DNA from: Rubrobacter indicoceani
Lineage (GTDB): Bacteria > Actinomycetota > Rubrobacteria > Rubrobacterales > Rubrobacteraceae
Length of the DNA: 64,000 bases
Assembly (NCBI RefSeq): GCF_003568865.1
Contig: NZ_CP031115.1
Location: 496,001-560,000 of the forward strand
Direction: 5' to 3'
Of this stretch, positions 1 to 8,882 are shown piece after piece. Made by a program: the position numbers and the translations under genes. The notes beneath the pieces were generated by a model. The model was not told the DNA's origin and did not search any database. It worked only from the letters and a program-made list of their open reading frames with translations. Every line of letters begins with the position of its first letter. Positions within the stretch are counted from its first letter, which is position 1.

Positions 1-1
1 G

Positions 2-151
2 ACGATAAGTGAGTTCCGGGACGCCTACTCGGAGCGCTCGGGTTCTTCGGGACCGGGTCTTATCGAGGTTGTAACCGAGCGCGAAAAAAGCGCGGCCCTC
101 CGGCAGGAGATCTCAGCCCGGGTCAGGGTCGGAATCGAGGAGCAGCCATGA
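2..151 (+). CDS. menD: MenD, C-terminal fragment (2-succinyl-5-enolpyruvyl-6-hydroxy-3-cyclohexene-1-carboxylate synthase)
   Basis: Only the last 49 codons are inside the window; the gene enters from the left edge. The frame ends with a segment of the form PGLIEVVTEREKSAALRQEI, which matches the usual MenD tail (pattern IEV-T-R-x-N/S-x-x-LR). MenD is the ThDP enzyme that condenses isochorismate with 2-oxoglutarate in menaquinone synthesis. menH, menB, menC and menE follow within 5 kb on the same strand, which supports the call. The TGA stop overlaps the ATG of the next gene as ATGA, so the two are probably translationally coupled. The identification rests on a short fragment plus context. Confidence 0.7.
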   Translation, partial: TISEFRDAYSERSGSSGPGLIEVVTEREKSAALRQEISARVRVGIEEQP

Positions 152-570
152 ACTCGAAGGTACGAAATAGCGGCGGGTGTTTGTGCGGGGGCGTCAGGTA
201 CGAGGTGCGCGGGCCGCTGCGTCCGGTCGTGAACTGCCACTGCTCGCAGTGCCGCAGGACAAGCGGTCACTTCGTTGCGGCGACGGCTGCAAAAAAGAGA
301 GACCTCGAAATTCACGAGGCCGGAGTGCTCAGGTGGTACAAATCGTCTGAGAAAGCCCGGCGAGGTTTCTGCGCCGCGTGCGGTTCAAGCCTTTTCTGGG
401 AACCTTTTGAAGAAGGGTGGGTTGCGATCATGGCCGGGACGCTTGACGGGCCGACCGGACTCCGGACCGAGGCCGACATATTCGTGGCGGACGCGGGAGA
501 CTACTACCGGGTCGCCGACTCCTCTACCGGCAGAAACGACGGCGAACACGGTCTTTTCCTGGAGGACTGA
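148..570 (+). CDS. GFA / CENP-V domain family protein
   Basis: A 140-residue protein with the zinc-binding layout of the glutathione-dependent formaldehyde-activating (GFA) family. It has CLCGGVRYEV near the N terminus, then NCHCSQCRRTSGHF at about residue 28, and FCAACGSSLFW at about residue 74. These supply the CxCG, CxxC and CxxCGS cysteines that bind two zinc ions. The length is typical of small GFA proteins. Family members are often called carbon-sulfur lyases, but most have no proven substrate, so the reaction here is unknown. Its start overlaps the menD stop (ATGA), which places it in the men operon, although no link to quinone synthesis is established. Confidence 0.85.
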   Translation: MNSKVRNSGGCLCGGVRYEVRGPLRPVVNCHCSQCRRTSGHFVAATAAKKRDLEIHEAGVLRWYKSSEKARRGFCAACGSSLFWEPFEEGWVAIMAGTLDGPTGLRTEADIFVADAGDYYRVADSSTGRNDGEHGLFLED

Positions 571-585
571 GACCGGAACATCACC

Positions 586-1110
586 TCAGATCCCGGCGAC
601 GTTCACCACGAAAAACACTATCAGGGCGAGGTCGAGCAGCAGGGCAGCTACAAAGCCCGGATATTCCGGGTAGACGGCGGCCCTGATCCCCGGTGCGAGT
701 CCGAGCAGGGAATAGGCGGTCGCCGTCGCAAGCAGGATAACAAAGCAGGCGAGCCCGAACGCCCCGGTCTCGATCCAGAACCCGACGGGCAGCCCGGCGA
801 GCGAGAGCGCGACCGGAACGACCGTGAAGGCGAGCAGCAGGCCTCCGGCCACCGCAACGTAGCGCAGAACCGTAGCCTGGAGCCGGGCCGGGAGCCCCTC
901 GAAGCCGGGCTTCTCCGCGTCCCGCCGGAAACGGGCCTCCGCCCGGCGCATCACCCAGACCGAGACCCCGGCCCACGCCGCAAGGCACAGAGCCGCCGCG
1001 AGAAGCACCGGCAACCCCCCGAGAAAAACATCGAAGACAAAGGCCAGCGGCACCCCGTACATCCCCGCTTCAAGCAGGCCGAGGGAGACGTGGTACATCC
1101 TTCGCGCCAC
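586..1110 (-). CDS. Multi-pass membrane protein of unknown function
   Basis: A 174-residue hydrophobic protein with about four predicted membrane helices, at roughly residues 10-30, 33-52, 84-108 and 112-140, plus a hydrophobic C-terminal segment around 150-172. A basic and acidic cytoplasmic loop lies between helices 2 and 3. I recognise no family motif. It is read against the direction of the surrounding men genes and separates menD and the GFA gene from menH. The GTG start at 1110 has no clear ribosome-binding site, and an ATG 12 bases further in is equally possible. Confidence 0.6.
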   Translation of the reverse strand: MARRMYHVSLGLLEAGMYGVPLAFVFDVFLGGLPVLLAAALCLAAWAGVSVWVMRRAEARFRRDAEKPGFEGLPARLQATVLRYVAVAGGLLLAFTVVPVALSLAGLPVGFWIETGAFGLACFVILLATATAYSLLGLAPGIRAAVYPEYPGFVAALLLDLALIVFFVVNVAGI

Positions 1111-1198
1111 AGCGACCGTCCCGTCCGAAGCCCCGGTTCTATCCAGCTGTAATCACCCCCGGCAAGCCCTCCGGACTCGGTTAACATAACCTTCGGAG

Positions 1199-1981
1199 AT
1201 GAGCTTACCGCTTTACACCGGACCCGGCACGAACGCGCTGTTCCTGCACGGTTTTCTCGGTTCCGGAGCCGACTGGACCGGCCTCGCAGGCGACCTCCCC
1301 TTCCGCCTCCTTGTCCCGGACCTCCCCGGACACGGAGCGGCCGTCGGGCTGCCACAGGAGCTTTACTCGATGGAAGGCGCGGCGGAGTTCATGCTTTGCA
1401 TGCTCGACGGGAGAGGCGTGGAAACCTGCAACATCGTCGGCTACTCGATGGGCGGCAGGCTCGCCCTCTACCTCGCGCTTCGACATCCGGAGCGGGTGAA
1501 GGCCCTTGTCCTTGAGTCGTCCTCCCCCGGTCTTAAGACGGAAAAAGAACGCGCAGCCCGCAGGAAGTCCGACAAACGACTTGCAGACCGACTCGAAGCC
1601 TCGGATAGAGAAGACCTCCGTTGTTTCCTTGAAGGCTGGCACCGTCAGCTGCTCTTTGCTTCGCTTGCAGACCATGAAGGTCTGACGGAAAAACTCGTCG
1701 CCGAACGCTTGAGCAACGACCCGAGAGAACTCGCGAGGTCCCTGCGCTCGATGGGGACCGGAAGCCAGCCGTCGCTCTGGGACGAGTTGCCGGACCTGCG
1801 GGTCCCGACCCTCGCCGTCGCCGGAGAACTCGACGGGAAATTCCGGGGCATCGCCCGTGAGATGGCCCGACTCTCCGAGAACATAGAGATCGTCGTCGTC
1901 GAGGGGGCGGGGCACAACGTACACGTCGAGAAGCCGCAGGAGTTCGCCCGGCTTGTCGGAAGTTTTTCGAGAGAGGACTAG
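1199..1981 (+). CDS. menH: MenH, SHCHC synthase (alpha/beta hydrolase)
   Basis: A 260-residue alpha/beta-hydrolase that eliminates pyruvate from SEPHCHC to give SHCHC in menaquinone synthesis. Visible motifs are HGFLGSG at residues 17-23 (oxyanion-hole region), PDLPGHG around 40-46, the nucleophile elbow GYSMGG with Ser83, a strand followed by GELDG holding the likely catalytic Asp, and GAGHNVHVEKP holding the catalytic His. Pattern and length suit MenH. Position settles the assignment over a generic hydrolase: it lies directly upstream of menB-menC-menE. The start at 1199 is preceded by a GGAG that sits unusually close to the ATG. Confidence 0.88.
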   Translation: MSLPLYTGPGTNALFLHGFLGSGADWTGLAGDLPFRLLVPDLPGHGAAVGLPQELYSMEGAAEFMLCMLDGRGVETCNIVGYSMGGRLALYLALRHPERVKALVLESSSPGLKTEKERAARRKSDKRLADRLEASDREDLRCFLEGWHRQLLFASLADHEGLTEKLVAERLSNDPRELARSLRSMGTGSQPSLWDELPDLRVPTLAVAGELDGKFRGIAREMARLSENIEIVVVEGAGHNVHVEKPQEFARLVGSFSRED

Positions 1982-1990
1982 AATACCCGC

Positions 1991-2842
1991 ATGACTAATA
2001 TAGCGTGGGAAACGGCTCTTGATTTTGCGGACATCAGATACGAGAAGGCGGAGGGTATTGCAAAGATAACCATAAACCGACCGGAGGTCCGAAACGCCTT
2101 CCGGCCCCAGACGGTCAGGGAGATGCAGCGGGCTTTCGAGGACGCCAGAGACGATCTGGAAGTAGGGGTGATCATCCTGACCGGAGAAGGCCCGGACGCG
2201 TTCTGCTCGGGCGGCGACCAGAACGTGCGCGGCGACGCGGGGTACCTCTCGGACCCCGACGATCCGACCCGCACGCCGGGCGGCTCCTCGGTCGGGCGCT
2301 TCGACGTTACGGACCTCCACGTCCAGATGCGCCGCCTTCCGAAGCCGATAGTGGCGGCGGTCGCCGGATACGCCGTCGGCGGGGGACACGTGCTGCACGT
2401 TCTCTGCGACCTGACCATCGCGGCGGACAACGCGAAGTTCGGACAGGTCGGGCCGAAGGTCGGCTCCTTTGACGGCGGGTACGGGGCGAGCATCCTCACC
2501 CAGCTTGTCGGGCCGAAGAAGGCAAAGGAGATCTGGTTTCTCTGCCGCATGTACTCCGCCGAGGAGGCGATGGAGATGGGGCTGGTGAACAGGGTCGTGC
2601 CGCTCGACGAACTGGAGTCTGAGACGGTCGCGTGGTGCCGGGAGATGCTGGACAAGTCGCCGTTCGCCCTGAAGCTCCTGAAGGCGTCGTTCAACGCGAG
2701 CGAGGATGGTTTCGCCGGTATCCAGCAGCTCGCTCACGACGCCAACCTGCTTTTCTATGGCTCCGAGGAGGCCCGGGAGGGCCGCGACGCGTACAGGGAG
2801 AAGCGCCGCCCCGACTTCTCGAAGTTCCCCCGCAGGCCCTAG
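1991..2842 (+). CDS. menB: MenB, 1,4-dihydroxy-2-naphthoyl-CoA synthase
   Basis: A 283-residue crotonase-fold enzyme that cyclises o-succinylbenzoyl-CoA to DHNA-CoA. It has the substrate-loop sequence [13 protein letters not shown], then [11 protein letters not shown] (first oxyanion-hole segment), [12 protein letters not shown] (second oxyanion-hole segment) and [13 protein letters not shown], a MenB signature with the active-site Asp. The C-terminal segment [20 protein letters not shown] is also typical of MenB and separates it from general enoyl-CoA hydratases. It starts 9 bases after menH and ends one base before the likely menC start, consistent with one operon. Confidence 0.96.
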   Translation: MTNIAWETALDFADIRYEKAEGIAKITINRPEVRNAFRPQTVREMQRAFEDARDDLEVGVIILTGEGPDAFCSGGDQNVRGDAGYLSDPDDPTRTPGGSSVGRFDVTDLHVQMRRLPKPIVAAVAGYAVGGGHVLHVLCDLTIAADNAKFGQVGPKVGSFDGGYGASILTQLVGPKKAKEIWFLCRMYSAEEAMEMGLVNRVVPLDELESETVAWCREMLDKSPFALKLLKASFNASEDGFAGIQQLAHDANLLFYGSEEAREGRDAYREKRRPDFSKFPRRP

Positions 2843-2843
2843 C

Positions 2844-3893
2844 TTGGAGGGCTTCGCAAAGGCCGACAGGGTGCGGCTCTGGCGGTACAGTGTGCCGCTG
2901 GTGGAGAAGGTCTCGCTCAGAAAAGACAAGGAGATCTCCGTCCGCGAGGGCGTGATCGTCGAAGCCCTCCGGGACGGAGCGTCCCACTTCGGAGAGGTTG
3001 CGCCGCTCCCCGGTCTCTCCCGCGAGACGCTCCCGGAGGCTCTGGAGCAGCTCCGGCACCTGCTCGCCACCGCCCCCGACCTCGACCTCTCGACCGGCTC
3101 TGTTTTCAGGGGCCTGCTGCTGCCGTCGGTTGACTTCGCCGTGTGGAGCGTCCTTGCCTCGATAAGGGACCAGCCGCTCCGCAGGGTCCCCCTGGCCGGT
3201 CTGCTCGACGGCGGGCAGGACGCTATGGTCTCGAACGCGGTCGGGCTCTCAAGGCGCGGATACCGGACGCTGAAGTTAAAGGTCGGGAGGCGCGGGGTTT
3301 CGGAGGACGCCGGGACGGTGCTGCGCATAGCGGCTGCGACGGGGGACGGGGTGCGGCTCAGGCTCGACGCGAACCGGGCCTGGAGCGTGAGCGAGGCGGT
3401 CGAGTTCGCCTCGCTTACGGAGTCCGCCTCCCGGCGCATAGAGTTCGTGGAGGAGCCGCTCGCCGAGGCGCACCCGGCCTCGCTCGGGATGCTCTCGGAG
3501 GAGGTCGGGATGCCCGTCGCGCTCGACGAGTCGCTTGCCGGGGCGGAGCCGGGGATGCTGGACAGCGGCGTGTATTCCTTTGTGCAAGCCGTTGTCCTCA
3601 AACCGCAGATCCTCGGCGCGGCGAGAAGCCTCGCCTTTGCCCGGCGGGCATCCCTGCTCGGTGCCGACGTGGTCGTCAGCGCAAGCTACGAGTCCGGCGT
3701 CGGGATACTCGGCCTGCTGCGCTTCGCCGGTGAATGCGCCGCCGAGACCCCGCCCGCCGCCGGTCTTGATACGTATCGGCGCCTCCGCGAAGATACGCTT
3801 CTGGAGCGACTCGACCTCTCCGGCCCGACCTTTGACGGAGCGAAACCCCCGAAGCCGGAACTCCGCACCGCCGCGCTCGAAAGGCTTCTTTGA
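2844..3893 (+). CDS. menC: MenC, o-succinylbenzoate synthase
   Basis: An enolase-superfamily enzyme that dehydrates SHCHC to o-succinylbenzoate. Visible catalytic elements are TLKLKVG (the second Lys of the KxK motif is the expected base), LRLDANRAW (first metal-binding Asp), IEFVEEPLAE (metal-binding Glu), VALDESLAG (metal-binding Asp) and VVLKPQILGG-like LKPQ (second acid/base Lys). The open frame extends back inside menB. I place the start at the TTG just after the menB stop, giving 349 residues, close to the family norm. No strong ribosome-binding site precedes it, and a GTG about 26 bases downstream is an alternative. The stop overlaps the menE start. Confidence 0.9.
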   Translation: MEGFAKADRVRLWRYSVPLVEKVSLRKDKEISVREGVIVEALRDGASHFGEVAPLPGLSRETLPEALEQLRHLLATAPDLDLSTGSVFRGLLLPSVDFAVWSVLASIRDQPLRRVPLAGLLDGGQDAMVSNAVGLSRRGYRTLKLKVGRRGVSEDAGTVLRIAAATGDGVRLRLDANRAWSVSEAVEFASLTESASRRIEFVEEPLAEAHPASLGMLSEEVGMPVALDESLAGAEPGMLDSGVYSFVQAVVLKPQILGAARSLAFARRASLLGADVVVSASYESGVGILGLLRFAGECAAETPPAAGLDTYRRLREDTLLERLDLSGPTFDGAKPPKPELRTAALERLL

Positions 3894-5320
3894 GCCGCGA
3901 ACGCCTGCCGCAGCACGTAGCGTGTCCCGTGCGCTCGGCGGCGGAGAGATGCGGGGGGGCGGTTGCCATCTCCTCCCCCGAAGAAAACCTCACGTTCTCC
4001 GAGCTGGACGCGACCGTAACCGGGATGGCCGGGAAGATCCTGCTCTGCGGCCTCGGTGGCGAGCGGGTCGGAATATATTCGGAGAAAAGCGCGGCCCGGA
4101 TCGCCCTTATCTTCGCCCTTATCCGCTCCGGCTCCGTTGCAGCCCCGATCAGCACCAGAATCCCGCCGGACGAAGCGCCGGAGATGCTCTTTCGCGCCGG
4201 ATGCTCCTCGCTTGTATCCGACTTCCCCGAAGCGCTGAGAGCCGCCCGCGACAAAGGCCTCGAAACCTTCATCCCGGAGAAACTCACCGGTCCGGAGAAC
4301 GCCGCTCCCGGCCCGGACCCCCCGGAGATACCGCTGGCGCGGCCCGCGACCGTAGTCTTCACCTCCGGGAGCACCGGAGCTCCCAGGGCCGCGCTGCACA
4401 CCTTCGGAAACCACTACGCAAACGCCGTCGGTTCGTCGAAGAACATCCCGCTTGCGCCGGGTGATATCTGGCTTCACTCGCTGCCGCTGTTCCACGTCGG
4501 GGGGCTCTCCATACTCTTTCGCTGCGTCCGGGCCGGGGCGACCATCGCCCTCCCCGGCCCGGACGAGACCCCCGGCGAGGCCCTTCGAAAAAGCGGCGCG
4601 ACGCACGTCTCGCTTGTAGCCACGCAGCTTTTGCGTTCGCTTGAAGCCGGGGAAGACCTCTCCGGCGCACGGGCGATACTCCTCGGTGGAAGCGCTGTAC
4701 CTTCGGGCCTTCTGGACCGGGCCTTCGGCGCCGGGCTCTCTGTGCACACAAGCTACGGTCTGACCGAGATGGCCTCGCAGGTAACGACGACCCGGCCCGG
4801 AGCCGACCGCGCCGAGCTGGCGACCTCCGGGCGTGTCCTGCCGCACCGCGAGCTACGCATCTCGGGCGGGGGTGAGATCCTTGTCCGGGGTGAGACGCTC
4901 TTTGCGGGTTACGCAGGGCGGGATGGAACGGCATCCCCCCTGGATCCCGACGGCTGGTTTCACACAAAAGACCTCGGATACCTCGACGAAAGCGGGCTGC
5001 TCACCGTGACCGGACGGCTCGACAACCTTTTTATCTCCGGCGGAGAGAACATCCAGCCGGAGGAGGTAGAGGAGGAACTGCGTCGCCTGGCCGGGGTCGT
5101 GGACGCCGTCGTGGTCCCGGTTGCGGACAGAGAGTTCGGGGAACGGCCCGTCGCGTTCGTAAAAGCGAAGGCGTTGCGGTCCGACCTCGACGAGCGGCTC
5201 CGGAGAAAGCTGCCGGGGTTCAAGGTCCCGGCGGCGTTCTTTGACTGGCCGGACGACGCCCCGCAGGGTATGAAGCTGGACCGGGCGTTTTTCAGGAGAC
5301 GAGCCGCCGAACTCCGGTGA
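3890..5320 (+). CDS. menE: MenE, o-succinylbenzoate-CoA ligase
   Basis: A 476-residue adenylate-forming enzyme that activates o-succinylbenzoate to its CoA thioester. It shows the AMP-binding P-loop VVFTSGSTGAPRAALHT, the adenine-binding SYGLTEMASQ, the GYLDESGLLTVTGR hinge region and the C-terminal domain start DNLFISGGENIQPEEVEE. Near the C terminus, PQGMKLDR carries the position of the conserved acylation Lys. Length and neighbours fit MenE rather than a fatty-acid ligase. The TTG start overlaps the menC TGA as TTGA, so translation is probably coupled. The frame ends about 120 bases before the universal stress protein gene, which has its own promoter. Confidence 0.93.
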   Translation: MSRERLPQHVACPVRSAAERCGGAVAISSPEENLTFSELDATVTGMAGKILLCGLGGERVGIYSEKSAARIALIFALIRSGSVAAPISTRIPPDEAPEMLFRAGCSSLVSDFPEALRAARDKGLETFIPEKLTGPENAAPGPDPPEIPLARPATVVFTSGSTGAPRAALHTFGNHYANAVGSSKNIPLAPGDIWLHSLPLFHVGGLSILFRCVRAGATIALPGPDETPGEALRKSGATHVSLVATQLLRSLEAGEDLSGARAILLGGSAVPSGLLDRAFGAGLSVHTSYGLTEMASQVTTTRPGADRAELATSGRVLPHRELRISGGGEILVRGETLFAGYAGRDGTASPLDPDGWFHTKDLGYLDESGLLTVTGRLDNLFISGGENIQPEEVEEELRRLAGVVDAVVVPVADREFGERPVAFVKAKALRSDLDERLRRKLPGFKVPAAFFDWPDDAPQGMKLDRAFFRRRAAELR

Positions 5321-5330
5321 GGCCGGAAAC

Positions 5331-5359
5331 TTGAACGATGCAACAGGCTTTACTATCTT
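5331..5359 (+). promoter_or_regulatory. Candidate housekeeping promoter for the universal stress protein gene
   Basis: TTGAAC at 5331-5336 and TATCTT at 5354-5359 are separated by 17 bases, a good match to a sigma-70 type promoter in a GC-rich genome. Transcription would begin near 5366, leaving a leader of about 78 bases that contains a CCCCGG/GCGGGG hairpin before an AGGAGG ribosome-binding site. Called by eye only. Confidence 0.45.
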
Positions 5360-5443
5360 CCGTTTCCGGAATGTGTGAGAATGCAAGCTGCGAAGGTGGG
5401 TTATCCCCGGTGTTGCGGGGGTGATATCGGACAGGAGGAATAG

Positions 5444-5884
5444 ATGGCGTTCTTCCCACGCAGGGTATTGCTTGCGGCCGACAGGTCGGACGAGTCGCTG
5501 CTGGCCATAGAGGCGGCGACCGATCTCTGTCGCGAGACGGGCTCGGAGCTGCATATCGTATACGTCGGTCTTCTCTCTCCGTTTACCCAGCCGAACGCCA
5601 TATCGGAGGTGCAGTACCAGAGGCTTCGGGCCGAGGCTCAGGAGATACTGGAAGAGCAGGTCGCCACGGCGCGTTCGCTCGGCGGAAAGGTCACCCGGGC
5701 GCACCTGCGGATGGGTCGGGCGGATTCGGAGATCATCCGCCTTGGAGACGAGCTGGAGGCGGGGATGATCGTTATCGGAAGCCGGGGTCAGCATACCCTG
5801 AGCCGGGTTCTTCTCGGCAACGACGCCGAGAGCATCGTCAGGCACGCACCGTGTCCGGTGCTGGTCATCAGGCAGGACGCGTAA
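5444..5884 (+). CDS. Universal stress protein (UspA family)
   Basis: A 146-residue single-domain Usp protein. It begins with the beta strand RVLLAADRSDES and ends with VLVIRQDA, both typical. The nucleotide-binding loop reads GSRGQHTLSRVLLGN. The family pattern is G-2x-G-9x-G(S/T), and here the final S/T position is Asn, so ATP binding is likely but not assured. The AGGAGG ribosome-binding site sits 6 bases before the ATG. The gene lies between menE and a sodium symporter and probably forms its own unit or heads the symporter unit, since the symporter starts only 30 bases later. Confidence 0.93.
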   Translation: MAFFPRRVLLAADRSDESLLAIEAATDLCRETGSELHIVYVGLLSPFTQPNAISEVQYQRLRAEAQEILEEQVATARSLGGKVTRAHLRMGRADSEIIRLGDELEAGMIVIGSRGQHTLSRVLLGNDAESIVRHAPCPVLVIRQDA

Positions 5885-5914
5885 GGGTGTCCGTCTACGG
5901 GAAAGGGGTCGTGG

Positions 5915-7513
5915 ATGTCTGACAGGTTCGAGGTAACGACGCTCGACATCACGGTGATAGTGGTGTACCTGATCCTCAGCCGCATCATCCCGCTTGTCCT
6001 TGCACCGAAGGCGAAAGAGGGCGACGACGCGTCCGAGAGCTACTTCCTCGGCGGGCGTAACTTCGTCTGGCCGCTCGTCGGGCTTTCGCTTGTGGCGACC
6101 AACATGAGCGGGGCGACCTACGTCGGCCTCGCCGGGGCGGGTTACTCGCAGGGCATCTCCGTCTACGCCTACGAGTGGATGACGACGGTCATACTCGTGA
6201 TCTTTATCTTTTTCATCCTGCCGTTTTATCTGAAGAGCGGGGTCTTCACGCTGCCGGAGTTTCTTGAAAAGCGCTTCGACGGGCGCAGCCGCCTGACGTT
6301 CGCGGGGTTCAACCTCTTCGCCAACATGTTTATAGACATGGCGGCGGCGCTGTACGCGGGCGGGCTCGTGGTGCAGACGATCTTCCCGGTGATACCGCTC
6401 TGGGTCTCCATAGCGGTGCTTGCCTCGCTGGCGGCCATCTACACCGTTATCGGGGGGCTCGGGGCGGTGATGATCAGCGACGGCATCCAGGCGACGCTCA
6501 CGCTGATAGGCGGCGGCGTCGTCTTCTTTCTCGCGCTCAACGCGATACCGTCCTGGGACGCGGTTACGCAGGCCGCCGGGGACGAGCGAATGTCCCTTAT
6601 CCTGCCGACCTCGAACGACGCCCTGCCCTGGCCCGGCCTGATAACCGGGGTCTTTATAATCGGGCTGTACTACTGGACTACCAACCAGCTCGTCGTCCAG
6701 CGGACGCTCGGGGCGAGGAGCCTGGACCACGGCCGGTGGGGTTCCATCCTCGCGGGCTTCGTCAAGCTCTCGTTTCTGTTCCTGTTCATCCTGCCGGGGA
6801 CGTTTGCGATCGTCCTCTACCCGAACCTCGAAAACCCCGACCTTGTCTTTCCGACGCTTGTCTTCGACCTGCTGCCGATAGGGATCAGGGGTCTTATACT
6901 CGCGGCGGTCATCGCGGCCATCACGTCCACCGTTGACTCGATCCTGAACTCCGCCTCGACGATAGTGACGATGGATTTCGTAAGGACGTTCAGGCCGGAT
7001 ACAACCCAGCGCGGGCTGGTGTTTATCGGGCGGGTCTCGACCGTCGGAGCGCTGATAGTGGCCGTTATCTGGGCTCCGACGATAGCGCAGTTCGACACGC
7101 TCTACCAGTACCTCCAGTCGGTGCTCTCGTACCTTGTTCCGCCGGTGGTGGCGACGTTCCTGCTCGGTATCGCGTGGAACCGGATCAACGCCAACGCGGC
7201 GTTCTACACGCTTATCATCCTTGTTCCGCTCGGGGTGGTGATGTTCGTCGTGAACGAGATCCTCGGGGTGTTCACCATACAGTTTCTGTACGTGGCGGGC
7301 ATCTCGTTTGTCGTCTCGCTCGTGATGCTGACGGTCGTGAGCCTGCTCGGCTACCGGCCCGACCCGGAGAAGACCGACGAGCTTACGTGGCAGTGGCGTT
7401 ACTGGCGCGAGGAGACGGTCGCCCTGCGCGGCAAGCCGATCTGGCAGAACTACCGCTTTCTCTCCATCGTGATGCTCGTCTCGACGGTCGTGATCGTCTA
7501 CATCTTCCGCTAG
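5915..7513 (+). CDS. Sodium:solute symporter (SSS family)
   Basis: A 532-residue polytopic protein with about 13-14 membrane helices. The N-terminal segment SYFLGGRNFVWPLVGLSLVATNMSGATYVG is the SSS signature: GGR followed by helix 1 with small residues near the sodium site. ITSTVDSILNSASTIVTMD at about residue 335 corresponds to the second sodium-site helix. Members carry sugars, amino acids, organic acids or myo-inositol with sodium. SGLT-like features (NQLVVQRTLGARSL) lean towards a sugar or polyol, but the substrate is not determined. It ends 12 bases before the solute-binding lipoprotein, so the two are probably co-transcribed. Confidence 0.92.
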   Translation: MSDRFEVTTLDITVIVVYLILSRIIPLVLAPKAKEGDDASESYFLGGRNFVWPLVGLSLVATNMSGATYVGLAGAGYSQGISVYAYEWMTTVILVIFIFFILPFYLKSGVFTLPEFLEKRFDGRSRLTFAGFNLFANMFIDMAAALYAGGLVVQTIFPVIPLWVSIAVLASLAAIYTVIGGLGAVMISDGIQATLTLIGGGVVFFLALNAIPSWDAVTQAAGDERMSLILPTSNDALPWPGLITGVFIIGLYYWTTNQLVVQRTLGARSLDHGRWGSILAGFVKLSFLFLFILPGTFAIVLYPNLENPDLVFPTLVFDLLPIGIRGLILAAVIAAITSTVDSILNSASTIVTMDFVRTFRPDTTQRGLVFIGRVSTVGALIVAVIWAPTIAQFDTLYQYLQSVLSYLVPPVVATFLLGIAWNRINANAAFYTLIILVPLGVVMFVVNEILGVFTIQFLYVAGISFVVSLVMLTVVSLLGYRPDPEKTDELTWQWRYWREETVALRGKPIWQNYRFLSIVMLVSTVVIVYIFR

Positions 7514-7525
7514 AGGAGGGATTCC

Positions 7526-8881
7526 ATGGTCAGAAACGGCATGAACCGCCGGAGGTTTCTGAAGCTCGGCGGCGCGTCGCTCGCCGGGGCAACGCTCCTC
7601 GGCGGCTGCGGCGGAGATACGGGCGAGCGGTCCGGCGTCACGAACATCGTCTTCTCCTTCGGGCCGGACGACTCCGGCTCCCTGGCGAACCTGGTGGACG
7701 CTTTCAACCGCGAGTACGAAGGTGAGATCCGGGTCGAGTACCGCGAGTTCTCCCGTCTTACGGACGAGTACTTCGATGAGATCTCCGGCGAGCTGTCCGG
7801 CGGGGACTCCGGCGTGGACGTGATCGGCGGCGACGTTACATGGACGGCGGAGTTCGCGGCACGGGGCTGGATCGAAGACCTCAACGGCCGGATGTACGGC
7901 GATTACCCGCTCTCCGTGCCCGGCTCCTTTCTCGACGCCCCGATAGCTTCCTGCTCCTTTGAGAACCGGCTCTGGGGGACACCCTGGTTTACGGACGCGG
8001 GGCTTCTCTATTACCGGGCCGATCTCCTTGAGGAGGCGGGTCTGTCGGAAGCTCCGGCGACGTGGGAAGAACTCTCGGAGGTTGCGGACCGCATCCGCAG
8101 CGACGCGGACCGCGAGTACGGCGTCGTGTTTCAGGGCGACGAGTACGAGGGCGGGGTCGTGAACGGCTGCGAGTTTATCTGGAACGCGGGCGGACGCATC
8201 CTGACCGGCGCGACCAGCTTCCAGTCACCGGGGACGCCGCTGACGCTCTCGCCCAACGTTATCGAGATAGACAACCCGAACTCCGCCCGCGGCCTCGAGG
8301 TGGAGCGGGGCCTCGTGGTAGACGGCGTCGCCCCCGAAAAGGTCGCGATGTACCGCGAGGCGGACTGCGAAGAGGCGTTTCTGAACGGAAGGGCGGTCTT
8401 TATGCGCGGCTGGCCGTACATGTACGCGCTCGCCGGACAGGACGGAAACTCGGTTGAAGCGGGGCAGATCGGCGTTGCACCCCTCCCGGTCGCGGGGGAC
8501 GGAGCGCAGAGCTACTCGTGCCTCGGCGGCTGGAACCTTCTTGTGAACGCCGCCTCGGAGAACAAGGACGCGGCCTGGGAGTTCATCAAGTTCGCCACCG
8601 CCCCCGAACAGCAACGCGCTCGCGCAACGGAGGGCTCGTTTCTTCCGACCCTGCGGGAAGTCTACGGGGACGCGGAGGTGATCGAAACCGTCCCCGTGCT
8701 CCGGCCGGGCCGGAACATCATAGAGAACAACGCCCGCACCCGCCCGGTAACACCGTACTACTCGGAGGTCTCCGCCGCGCTCGCCGTCGCCTTCAACCGG
8801 AACCTCACGGGCGAGGCGGAGCCGCAGGAGACGGTCGCGACGCTTCAGGACGATTTGCAACGGATAGTCAACGAAAACTGA
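7526..8881 (+). CDS. Extracellular solute-binding lipoprotein (ABC sugar type, Tat-exported)
   Basis: A 451-residue cluster-1 (maltose or trehalose type) binding protein. The N terminus NRRRFLKLGGASLAG carries a twin-arginine motif, followed by a lipobox ending LLGGC, so the mature protein is probably exported folded and lipid-anchored. Family landmarks are NIVFSFGPDDSGSLANLV, GVDVIGGDVTWTAEFAARGW, WGTPWFTDAGLLYYR and FMRGWPYMYAL. The second Met (MNRRRF, five codons in) is a plausible alternative start. The sugar ABC permease genes that normally follow are absent. It sits instead directly behind a sodium symporter. Confidence 0.92.
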   Translation: MVRNGMNRRRFLKLGGASLAGATLLGGCGGDTGERSGVTNIVFSFGPDDSGSLANLVDAFNREYEGEIRVEYREFSRLTDEYFDEISGELSGGDSGVDVIGGDVTWTAEFAARGWIEDLNGRMYGDYPLSVPGSFLDAPIASCSFENRLWGTPWFTDAGLLYYRADLLEEAGLSEAPATWEELSEVADRIRSDADREYGVVFQGDEYEGGVVNGCEFIWNAGGRILTGATSFQSPGTPLTLSPNVIEIDNPNSARGLEVERGLVVDGVAPEKVAMYREADCEEAFLNGRAVFMRGWPYMYALAGQDGNSVEAGQIGVAPLPVAGDGAQSYSCLGGWNLLVNAASENKDAAWEFIKFATAPEQQRARATEGSFLPTLREVYGDAEVIETVPVLRPGRNIIENNARTRPVTPYYSEVSAALAVAFNRNLTGEAEPQETVATLQDDLQRIVNEN

Positions 8882-8882
8882 C

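Noticed and set aside
1205-3601. Long open frame on the minus strand across menH-menB-menC
   Set aside because: It is antisense to three clearly recognised enzymes, has low-complexity Arg/Ser/Pro composition and no domain. This is normal for GC-rich DNA.
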